Assembly (NCBI GenBank): GCA_002335115.1
Contig: DDCR01000089.1
Span: 4,084-12,061 of the forward strand
Direction of reading: 5' to 3'
From: Oceanospirillaceae bacterium UBA2001
Lineage (GTDB): Bacteria; Pseudomonadota; Gammaproteobacteria; Pseudomonadales; Balneatricaceae
Length of the DNA stretch: 7,978 bases
The translations under genes and the position numbers were made by a program. Below are positions 1-4,963 of the stretch, piece by piece. Numbering within the stretch: position 1 is the first letter of the stretch; each line of letters starts with the position of its first letter. The notes beneath the pieces were generated by a model. The model was not told the origin of the DNA and made no database searches. It worked only from the letters and a program-made list of their open reading frames with translations.

Positions 1-161
1 ACGTTACCTTTAGGGGTGCAATAAGCGCCTGATTGCCCCTGTGATGGAGTAACTTTATTGACGTCACATGTGATCTGGCCTTGCAAAAACGTCTGGGCAT
101 CTTGGCCACTTAAACTGACACTACCAAAATGATCTAATGGGCAAAAATAGGTTTGTTTCAT
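1..161 (-). CDS. ygfZ: YgfZ/GcvT-like folate-binding protein, N-terminal part (cut by window edge)
   Basis: Reading leftward from the ATG at 161-159 gives 53 codons that stay open to the window edge. The residues include LSGQDAQTFLQGQITCDV (about 17-34), then AYCTPKGN (about 46-53). This is the N-terminal pattern of the YgfZ family: a 'GxDxxxFLQGQxTxD' stretch followed by a 'C-x-x-KG' segment. YgfZ is a tetrahydrofolate-binding relative of the GcvT aminomethyltransferase that helps maintain some iron-sulfur enzymes. Its catalytic Cys motif would lie beyond the edge. Divergent placement next to sdhE is common in gammaproteobacteria and supports the call. No strong Shine-Dalgarno precedes the ATG. 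The identification is by recognition of the motif; only the first sixth or so of the protein is visible. Confidence 0.85.
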   Translation of the reverse strand, partial: MKQTYFCPLDHFGSVSLSGQDAQTFLQGQITCDVNKVTPSQGQSGAYCTPKGN

Positions 162-184
162 GGTTTTTAATGATCTAAATAGGG

Positions 185-199
185 ATGCCTAGCAGGCAT
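185..199. repeat. Perfect inverted repeat in the ygfZ/sdhE divergent region
   Basis: ATGCCT-AGC-AGGCAT is a perfect 6-base inverted repeat with a 3-base centre, followed by G and five T on the + strand (201-205). It lies in the 103-base gap between the divergent starts of ygfZ (161) and sdhE (265). It could be a dimeric regulator site, or a small attenuator-like hairpin if sdhE transcription starts upstream of it. Two overlapping copies of TTTGCGCT follow at 203-210 and 210-217. I found no convincing -35/-10 pair in this gap, so function is open. Confidence 0.35.
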
Positions 200-264
200 G
201 TTTTTGCGCTTTGCGCTAACATAGCACTCTGCCCCTATGGTATGGGTTAAAACGGAGGAATTCA

Positions 265-531
265 ATGTTGAATGAAACAGAATTAAAGCGACAAGTTTGG
301 CACAGTCGCCGTGGCATGTTGGAATTAGATGTTTTGCTGGGACCATTTGCGGCTCATGCACTGCCTTTAATCAGTGCTAATCAGCAGCAAGTCTATGTGC
401 GTTTGCTGAGTCAGCAAGATCCTGATTTATTTACTTGGTTTATGGGTCATGCCCACAGTGATGATGAAGAGTTAGCAGCGATGGTTCAGCAAGTGAAAGA
501 CTATGCTCAGTCGAGCCAAATTCCAGCTTAA
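265..531 (+). CDS. sdhE: SdhE, FAD assembly factor for succinate dehydrogenase (YgfY/CptB family)
   Basis: An 88-residue protein, the normal size for the SdhE/Sdh5 family. These small cytoplasmic helical-bundle proteins promote covalent attachment of FAD to the flavoprotein subunit of succinate dehydrogenase and fumarate reductase. The key family motif RGxxE is present as RGMLE at residues 16-20, in the expected position near the N terminus. A further family-like stretch, DPDLFTWFMG, follows at about residues 52-61. The start is well supported: GGAGGA at 254-259 lies 5 bases before the ATG. The gene overlaps ygfX by 29 bases, so the two are probably translated as a coupled pair. It is divergent from ygfZ. 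Old annotation as an 'antitoxin' (CptB) reflects a disputed toxin-antitoxin proposal; the RGxxE motif supports the flavinylation role. Confidence 0.93.
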   Translation: MLNETELKRQVWHSRRGMLELDVLLGPFAAHALPLISANQQQVYVRLLSQQDPDLFTWFMGHAHSDDEELAAMVQQVKDYAQSSQIPA

Positions 532-946
532 GGCTTCAATCCATCTAACTTACTGCGCGATCATAGTTTGGATTGGGTTAAGTCTTTGCAGTATAGGAAT
601 TTTGCGTGAGTTTTGGCTGATACTGGCGTATTTTTCATTGACGGGGTCAGTCATTGGTGGCTGGGTCTGGCGCTACGCTTGGCTCAATGCTGGCACGAGT
701 GTGGTGGCAATGAGATGGACGCCCAATGAATTTTGTTGTTATTTAAAAAATGGTCAGCAGGTACAGGGTCAGTTAATGGCTAAGTCTGGTTTTAGCCCTT
801 ACTTCATTACCCTGCATATCGCAGTGACTGGAGGCGGTCAGTTTTGGTGGCCCTTAATGATTGATAGTGGTCCAGTCAATGAGCTGCGTAAACTCAGAGT
901 ATTTGGTCGCTGGTATCAGCAAATTCCTATTGCCAATCGAAGTTAG
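503..946 (+). CDS. ygfX: YgfX family small inner-membrane protein (CptA-like)
   Basis: The 147-residue protein has two closely spaced hydrophobic segments, roughly residues 13-34 and 37-55, followed by a soluble domain. That domain has a beta-rich look and ends in a DSGPVNELRKLRVFGRW-type segment (about 121-137). YgfX proteins share this layout of two helices then a cytoplasmic domain with a conserved 'RRLRV' near the end, and they are encoded directly after sdhE. The ATG at 503 lies inside the end of sdhE (29-base overlap). It is the only sensible start, because no later in-frame start codon precedes the first membrane helix, and the resulting N terminus is family-like. The true function is uncertain: in E. 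coli it has been proposed as a toxin affecting MreB and FtsZ and as an SdhE partner. Its 3' end overlaps the 3' end of nadB by 20 bases on the opposite strand. Confidence 0.85.
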   Translation: MLSRAKFQLKASIHLTYCAIIVWIGLSLCSIGILREFWLILAYFSLTGSVIGGWVWRYAWLNAGTSVVAMRWTPNEFCCYLKNGQQVQGQLMAKSGFSPYFITLHIAVTGGGQFWWPLMIDSGPVNELRKLRVFGRWYQQIPIANRS

Positions 947-2531
947 TTGGCGTCAAAATAGTGTTACGGGCTACGGGCAAGGAATGTGGGTAGTCTAAGG
1001 TGAAGTGTAATCCTCGACTTTCTTTACGTTGCTGGGCGCTATGGATAATGATCGAGGCGACTAAGGCTAAATTACGAAGTTCAATCAGGTCACCACTGAT
1101 ACGATAGTTACTGTAAAACTCATTTATTTCACTTAATAACATTTCGACGCGGTGTTGGGCCCTCGTCAAACGTTTGTCCGTTCGCACTATACCTACATAA
1201 TCCCACATAAAACGCCGTAATTCGTCCCAATTGTGGGAGATGATCACGTCCTCATCGGAGTCCTTCACTTGGCTTTCATCCCAGGCTGGGATAAGCTCAT
1301 CTAATGCCGCTTGGCTCCAGTTAGTTTCGATGTGCCGAGCCGCAGCGTGGCCATAGACAAAACATTCCAACAATGAATTACTCGCCAAACGATTGGCGCC
1401 ATGCAAACCGGTAAATGCTGTTTCACCCACGGCATATAGTCCATCAATATCGGTCATACCATCTTGGTTAGTAATAATGCCACCGCAGGTATAATGGGCT
1501 GCAGGAACCACGGGGATGGGATCCTTAGCGATGTCTATACCAAGGTCCATACAGCGTTGGTATATGTTGGGGAAGTGGGATTGCACAAAATCTCGTCCTC
1601 GGTGACTGATGTCCAGATAAACACAGTCATCGCCCAGACGTTTCATTTCATGGTCTATGGCTCGGGCTACAATATCCCTTGGCGCTAACTCTAAGCGGTC
1701 ATCGAAGCGATGCATAAAAGGCTCGCCATCAGCGAGCACTAATTTGCCCCCTTCACCACGAATGGCCTCTGAAATTAAAAATGACTTTGCTTGAGAATGA
1801 TATAGGCAGGTCGGGTGGAATTGGTTGAATTCCATGTTAGCTAATCGACAACCAGCCCGCCAAGCCATGGCAATGCCGTCACCGGATGAACCGTCTAAGT
1901 TGCTTGTGTAAAGGTATACCTTACTCGCACCTCCTGTTGCCAAAATCACACAGGGGGCTTTAAAGGTATTCACATGGCCAGTTTTTTGATCCAACACATA
2001 GGCGCCCAAGCAGCGGTTGCCGGATAATCCTAGCTTCGCACGGGTAATCAGGTCGATCGCCACCTGATGGCTTAACAAATCTAGATTCTCTGCTTCTGTA
2101 GCGCGTTCAATTAGGGTGCTGGTGACGGCGAGTCCAGTCCAGTCGGCGGCATGAATTATGCGCCGATGACTGTGGCCTCCTTCTTGAGTTAGGTGGTAAC
2201 CAGAGGCATCATCTTGGTCCTCAGTAAAAGGTACTCGTTGTTCAATAAGCCAATCTATGCTCGCCTTGGCTTGTTCGACAGTAAACTGAATGGCCTCTGG
2301 GTCACCTAAGTTAGCTCCAGCAATTAGGGTATCTTGAATATGATTATCAATGCGGTCTTGTTTATCTAATACTGCCGCAATGCCACCCTGAGCTTTAGCC
2401 GAGGCGCCAGCATCCAATTCGTCTTTACTGATAATAGCTACTTTGCGCGTAGTAGATAGCTGTAAACCTAAGCTTAGGCCAGCGGCGCCCGATCCAATGA
2501 TCAGTACATCGTATTGAATATCGTGTTGCAT
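927..2531 (-). CDS. nadB: L-aspartate oxidase (quinolinate synthetase B subunit)
   Basis: NadB oxidises L-aspartate to iminoaspartate, which NadA condenses with dihydroxyacetone phosphate to make quinolinate for NAD. From the ATG at 2531 the protein has 534 residues, close to the E. coli enzyme (540). Visible motifs: the FAD dinucleotide-binding GSGAAG at 13-18; GGHSHRRIIHAADWTG at about 118-133; NQFHPT with His239; RGEGG near 258-262; APRD with the likely catalytic Arg285; AAHYTCGG with His346; and the C-terminal FAD segment GLHGANRLASNSLLE (375-389). A TTG at 2543 would add four residues, but the ATG gives the usual family N terminus (MQHDIQYDVLIIGSGAAG) and leaves a reasonable leader after the predicted promoter. 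Neither start has a clear Shine-Dalgarno. It is divergent from rpoE, as in Pseudomonas, and overlaps the tail of ygfX. Confidence 0.96.
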   Translation of the reverse strand: MQHDIQYDVLIIGSGAAGLSLGLQLSTTRKVAIISKDELDAGASAKAQGGIAAVLDKQDRIDNHIQDTLIAGANLGDPEAIQFTVEQAKASIDWLIEQRVPFTEDQDDASGYHLTQEGGHSHRRIIHAADWTGLAVTSTLIERATEAENLDLLSHQVAIDLITRAKLGLSGNRCLGAYVLDQKTGHVNTFKAPCVILATGGASKVYLYTSNLDGSSGDGIAMAWRAGCRLANMEFNQFHPTCLYHSQAKSFLISEAIRGEGGKLVLADGEPFMHRFDDRLELAPRDIVARAIDHEMKRLGDDCVYLDISHRGRDFVQSHFPNIYQRCMDLGIDIAKDPIPVVPAAHYTCGGIITNQDGMTDIDGLYAVGETAFTGLHGANRLASNSLLECFVYGHAAARHIETNWSQAALDELIPAWDESQVKDSDEDVIISHNWDELRRFMWDYVGIVRTDKRLTRAQHRVEMLLSEINEFYSNYRISGDLIELRNLALVASIIIHSAQQRKESRGLHFTLDYPHSLPVARNTILTPTNFDWQ

Positions 2532-2562
2532 AAGGGAAATCAAGGTATAAGCCAGATCACTT

Positions 2563-2590
2563 ATTATAGCTTGGAGATCGGCAATGTTAA
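2563..2590 (-). promoter_or_regulatory. Probable sigma-70 type promoter of nadB
   Basis: On the minus strand, TTAACA (2590-2585; five of six matches to TTGACA) is followed after 16 bases by a perfect TATAAT (2568-2563). Transcription would start near 2556, giving a leader of about 25 bases to the ATG at 2531. This spacing favours that ATG over the TTG at 2543. Confidence 0.6.
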
Positions 2591-2605
2591 AAGCTAATTG
2601 TGGCA

Positions 2606-2633
2606 GAAATTCGTGCCAGCTGAGTCAATCTAC
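2606..2633 (+). promoter_or_regulatory. Candidate sigma-E type autoregulatory promoter of rpoE
   Basis: GAAATT (2606-2611) and TCTAC (2629-2633) are separated by 17 bases, which resembles the RpoE/AlgU pattern GAACTT-N16/17-TCtgA with mismatches. rpoE operons are commonly autoregulated, so the position upstream of rpoE is plausible. The match is imperfect, and the leader to the ATG at 2710 would be about 70 bases. I saw no better housekeeping-type pair in this gap. Confidence 0.3.
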
Positions 2634-2709
2634 TGTACTCTTGTTACATTATTGAAATGAAGATGTTGTGTTAATTGTATATCCATAATTTTCAGGATAA
2701 GGAAATTAA

Positions 2710-3315
2710 ATGCCTGATGCCAAGGCGTTAACCTCACTACCCACACAGACTGACCAGCAGCTTGTCGAACGAGTTCAAGCTGGAGATAAGCGTGCCTTCG
2801 ATTTACTGGTACTTAAGTATCAGCATAAAATCATTAGCTTGGTAGGCCGCTATGTCAAAGATCATCATGAGTCGATGGATGTAAGCCAAGAGGCCTTTAT
2901 TAAGGCTTACCGAGCATTGGCTAACTTTCGTGGGGATAGTCAATTTTATACATGGCTCTATCGGATTGCGATTAATACGGCAAAAAACTATTTGGTGGCA
3001 CGTAACCGCAGACCCCCTGATGTGGATGTCGATGTTAACGACTACGGTGACTACGGCAGTGCAGATGTGATGGCTGATGTTGATACGCCTGAAAACCTAA
3101 TGGCCCGTGACCAATTGCAAGACAAAGTTTTTGCTACCCTAGAAAAATTGCCTGATGATTTGAGGACAGCGCTAACTTTGAGAGAGTTTGAAGGCATGAG
3201 TTATGAACAAATTGCGGAAGTCATGGACTGCCCCGTTGGCACTGTTCGCTCGCGTATATTTCGGGCGAGAGATGCCATAGACAAAGAAGTGGCTAAGTTA
3301 ATGGACCGTGATTAG
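2710..3315 (+). CDS. rpoE: Extracytoplasmic-function sigma factor RpoE (AlgU/SigE)
   Basis: A 201-residue group 4 sigma factor (E. coli RpoE 191, Pseudomonas AlgU 193) that directs RNA polymerase to envelope-stress genes. Region 2 spans about 17-97 and includes the near-invariant RpoE stretches VSQEAFIKAYRAL (58-70), FRGDSQFYTWLYRIAINTAK (73-92) and NYLVARNRRPP. A highly acidic linker (about 104-125, rich in Asp, Val, Tyr and Gly) follows; it is about the same length as in E. coli. Region 4 spans about 140-195, with the helix-turn-helix MSYEQIAEVMDCPVGTVRSRIFRAR at 163-187. The start has a good ribosome site, AAGGA at 2699-2703, 6 bases before the ATG. The N terminus is some 8 residues longer than in E. 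coli. The next gene encodes its anti-sigma factor, 89 bases downstream. Confidence 0.97.
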   Translation: MPDAKALTSLPTQTDQQLVERVQAGDKRAFDLLVLKYQHKIISLVGRYVKDHHESMDVSQEAFIKAYRALANFRGDSQFYTWLYRIAINTAKNYLVARNRRPPDVDVDVNDYGDYGSADVMADVDTPENLMARDQLQDKVFATLEKLPDDLRTALTLREFEGMSYEQIAEVMDCPVGTVRSRIFRARDAIDKEVAKLMDRD

Positions 3316-3391
3316 TCAGGGATTTAAACGCTTTGAAAATAAAATTGAACCAAATAGCCTAGTTGACGTCCAACTTGGGTAAGTTAAATTT

Positions 3392-3397
3392 AGGAAG
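3392..3397 (+). promoter_or_regulatory. Ribosome binding site deciding a TTG start for the rseA-like gene
   Basis: AGGAAG lies 7 bases before the TTG at 3405. The in-frame TTG codons at 3363 and 3375 have no comparable site. No ATG or GTG is available in frame before the anti-sigma domain begins, so the gene must use a non-ATG start. Confidence 0.65.
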
Positions 3398-3404
3398 CTA
3401 CATT

Positions 3405-4256
3405 TTGACATCTACTCATACCAACGCCGATTCAATCAGCGAGTCATTATCTGCAGTAATGGATGATGCAGCCCAGCCACTGGAACTTCAGCGTGTGTTA
3501 AAAGCGAGTCAGACCGACGAGCAAATGCGCCTTAAATGGGCGCGTTATCAGTTGGCGAGTGCGGCTTTAAAGCGTGAAGCTAATCATGCATCATTAAACT
3601 TAGATTTAGCGCATAGGGTGCGTCATGCCATTGACACCGAGACAACCTACACTCAATTAGGGGCTGATACCAAGACAAAAATGAGTAAGCTTGACCGTTT
3701 CTGGCATCCTGTTGCTGGTTTGGCAGTTGCTGCAAGTGTGACGTTAGTGATGGTGTTGGGCGGTCAACGCTTGGGAGTTGCAATGCAGCCTCAAATGATT
3801 CCAGCGCAACCTGGGGTGGTTTTACTAGAGCCAAGAAATAGCAACACTAGCATTGCCTTATCTAGTGTTGGAAAGACTCGCTCTGTGGTTGAAAATACGA
3901 ATGACATTATCCGCCTTCCTGTGCCTTTAGAAGCCGTTAACGCGTCCCAAGCACGTTGGTCAGTGGCAGGCTTACCGGCGGGGTTTGTGTTAACCCAGCA
4001 TAATCTAGAAACAGCAGATCAGGCCCCTAGAGAAGTATTAACCTATAGTAATGGAGATGCCAGCTTTACGCTTTATATTGAAGCACTAAATGGCCGTACT
4101 ATCGCAGAAGGATATGCTTTTGCTGGGTCAAATCTTGTTTTGGGTCAATCTATGATGCATGCTGGCGAGCCCATGTTTGTCACCATAGTAGGCCAATTGA
4201 GTTTGCAGCAGGGTGAGCAAGTTGCAGGCTCTGTGGTATCCTTTAAGCCTAAATAA
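3405..4256 (+). CDS. rseA: RseA/MucA-type anti-sigma-E factor with a C-terminal RseB/MucB-like domain
   Basis: From the TTG at 3405 the protein has 283 residues, against about 195-216 for MucA and RseA. Residues about 10-58 form the cytoplasmic RseA_N anti-sigma domain (SISESLSAVMDDA, then LELQRVLKAS and WARYQLASAALKRE, close to MucA). A single membrane helix follows at about 102-124 (VAGLAVAASVTLVMVLGG), so the rest should be periplasmic. After a Pro/Gln/Asn/Ser-containing linker (126-168), residues about 169-283 match the pattern of the RseB/MucB C-terminal domain: W-S-V-x-x-LPAGF (185-194), LTYSNGDASFTLYIE (212-226), FVTIVGQL (258-265) and AGSVVSF (274-280). No LolA-like N-terminal RseB domain is present and no separate rseB follows. 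The protein presumably sequesters RpoE until regulated proteolysis. The anti-sigma assignment is firm; the RseB-like assignment rests on motif recognition by eye. TTG at 3363 would give 297 residues. Confidence 0.9.
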   Translation: MTSTHTNADSISESLSAVMDDAAQPLELQRVLKASQTDEQMRLKWARYQLASAALKREANHASLNLDLAHRVRHAIDTETTYTQLGADTKTKMSKLDRFWHPVAGLAVAASVTLVMVLGGQRLGVAMQPQMIPAQPGVVLLEPRNSNTSIALSSVGKTRSVVENTNDIIRLPVPLEAVNASQARWSVAGLPAGFVLTQHNLETADQAPREVLTYSNGDASFTLYIEALNGRTIAEGYAFAGSNLVLGQSMMHAGEPMFVTIVGQLSLQQGEQVAGSVVSFKPK

Positions 4257-4285
4257 ACGTCTCGCAAGAGCGAAGGGCTTTACCC

Positions 4286-4819
4286 ATGGCTAACACCCCC
4301 AGTTCTGATATTGAAAATTCTTTTGATATTCAAAATGCTATGATTGAGCAAGTTGCTCATGTGCAAGCAATTGATCAGACCTCAGTCTGGTTAGATACGC
4401 TGCGCCTTAGCACCTGTAATTCATGCAGCATGAAAAGTGGCTGTGGTCAACGACTCATGAATCAAGCGACCGACTGTAAGCGTTCGCGTATTGAATTGCC
4501 TATACCGCAGCACATGACCCTTAATGTGGGAGACGAAGTGGTGCTTGGTGTTCCCCAAAAAGCCTTTATCAAAGCCAGTGTATTGACCTTTGCTATGCCA
4601 TTGGTATGGATGCTGGCCTGTGCTTTGTTAGCGCAATGGTTGACATTGTCTGAGCCGGCAACTGTGGTCGCCGCTTTGTTAGGTTTAGGCCTTGGTTTAT
4701 GGTTCTTGCGCGGGTACAGCCAAAGTGAGGCAGTCCTCGCCTCTAAACAATGGCAGCCCGTTATACTGCGCCAGCAGTCCTCAGAATATGTGCAAGCACT
4801 ACAATTGATGACAGACTAA
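4286..4819 (+). CDS. rseC: RseC/MucC family positive regulator of sigma-E activity
   Basis: A 177-residue inner-membrane protein. The RseC family has an N-terminal Cys-rich domain and two membrane helices. Here the Cys cluster is STCNSCSMKSGCG with Cys44, Cys47 and Cys53, plus Cys64. The helices lie at about 97-117 and 124-142. A conserved RGYSQ segment follows at 142-146, then WQPVIL (156-161). In E. coli RseC mildly increases sigma-E activity, and RseC-type proteins have also been tied to reducing-system and iron-sulfur functions. The start at 4286 has AAGGG at 4273-4277, 8 bases upstream. It adds 18 residues before MIEQVAHVQAID, which is where E. coli RseC begins; the internal ATG at 4340 lacks a ribosome site. 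It lies 29 bases after the rseA-like gene, where rseB normally sits. Confidence 0.93.
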   Translation: MANTPSSDIENSFDIQNAMIEQVAHVQAIDQTSVWLDTLRLSTCNSCSMKSGCGQRLMNQATDCKRSRIELPIPQHMTLNVGDEVVLGVPQKAFIKASVLTFAMPLVWMLACALLAQWLTLSEPATVVAALLGLGLGLWFLRGYSQSEAVLASKQWQPVILRQQSSEYVQALQLMTD

Positions 4820-4888
4820 TTTTGCAGTAGCTCACCTTAGATTGAGCACAGGCCATCGCTAACTGAAAAACTTTGTAAAGGATAACTT

Positions 4889-4963
4889 TTGAAGCGACCC
4901 GTGTTATCAAACTGGCGTATGCTTGTTATCAATTATTTAGATTTTAAAGGAACAGCGCTATGA
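4889..4963 (+). CDS. Possible 24-codon leader peptide upstream of mucD
   Basis: A TTG at 4889 is preceded by AAAGGA (4877-4882) at 6 bases. It opens 24 sense codons that end at a TGA at 4961-4963. That stop overlaps the mucD start codon as ATGA, an arrangement typical of translational coupling. The predicted peptide starts MKRPVLSNWRML and ends FKGTAL, with no recognisable domain; an internal in-frame ATG lies at 4919. The strand, ribosome site and ATGA overlap are visible directly. That it is translated is inference, and such a short frame could arise by chance. Confidence 0.3.
   Translation: MKRPVLSNWRMLVINYLDFKGTAL
4903..4932. repeat. Two direct copies of GTTATCAA before mucD
   Basis: GTTATCAA occurs at 4903-4910 and 4925-4932, so the starts are 22 bases apart, close to two helical turns. 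Both copies lie in the 140-base gap between rseC and mucD. They could be tandem regulator half-sites, but two 8-base copies in AT-rich DNA are weak evidence. Confidence 0.25.

Noticed and set aside
265..946. sdhE-ygfX as a CptB/CptA toxin-antitoxin system
   Set aside because: The RGMLE motif and gene neighbourhood point to SDH flavinylation; the sequence itself gives no support for a toxin-antitoxin role.
1464..1688. Open frame on the + strand inside nadB
   Set aside because: It lies antisense to strongly conserved NadB sequence, has no ribosome site or recognisable protein features, and is best explained as a shadow.
2530..2543. TTG at 2543 as the nadB start
   Set aside because: It adds four residues not expected in the family and leaves a leader of only about 13 bases from the predicted promoter; the ATG at 2531 fits better.
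3019..3087. Asp/Val/Tyr/Gly-rich repeat-like linker in RpoE as an insertion
   Set aside because: The linker between regions 2 and 4 has about the same length as in E. coli RpoE and is acidic there too, so it is only a compositional variant.
3363..3390. TTGACG-N16-TAAATT as an internal promoter for the rseA-like gene
   Set aside because: The implied start would fall around the ribosome site and leave almost no leader; the match is likely chance in the rpoE-rseA gap.
4830..4847. GCTCA...TGAGC stem just after rseC
   Set aside because: Only five pairs with an 8-base loop and no following T run; too weak for a terminator.
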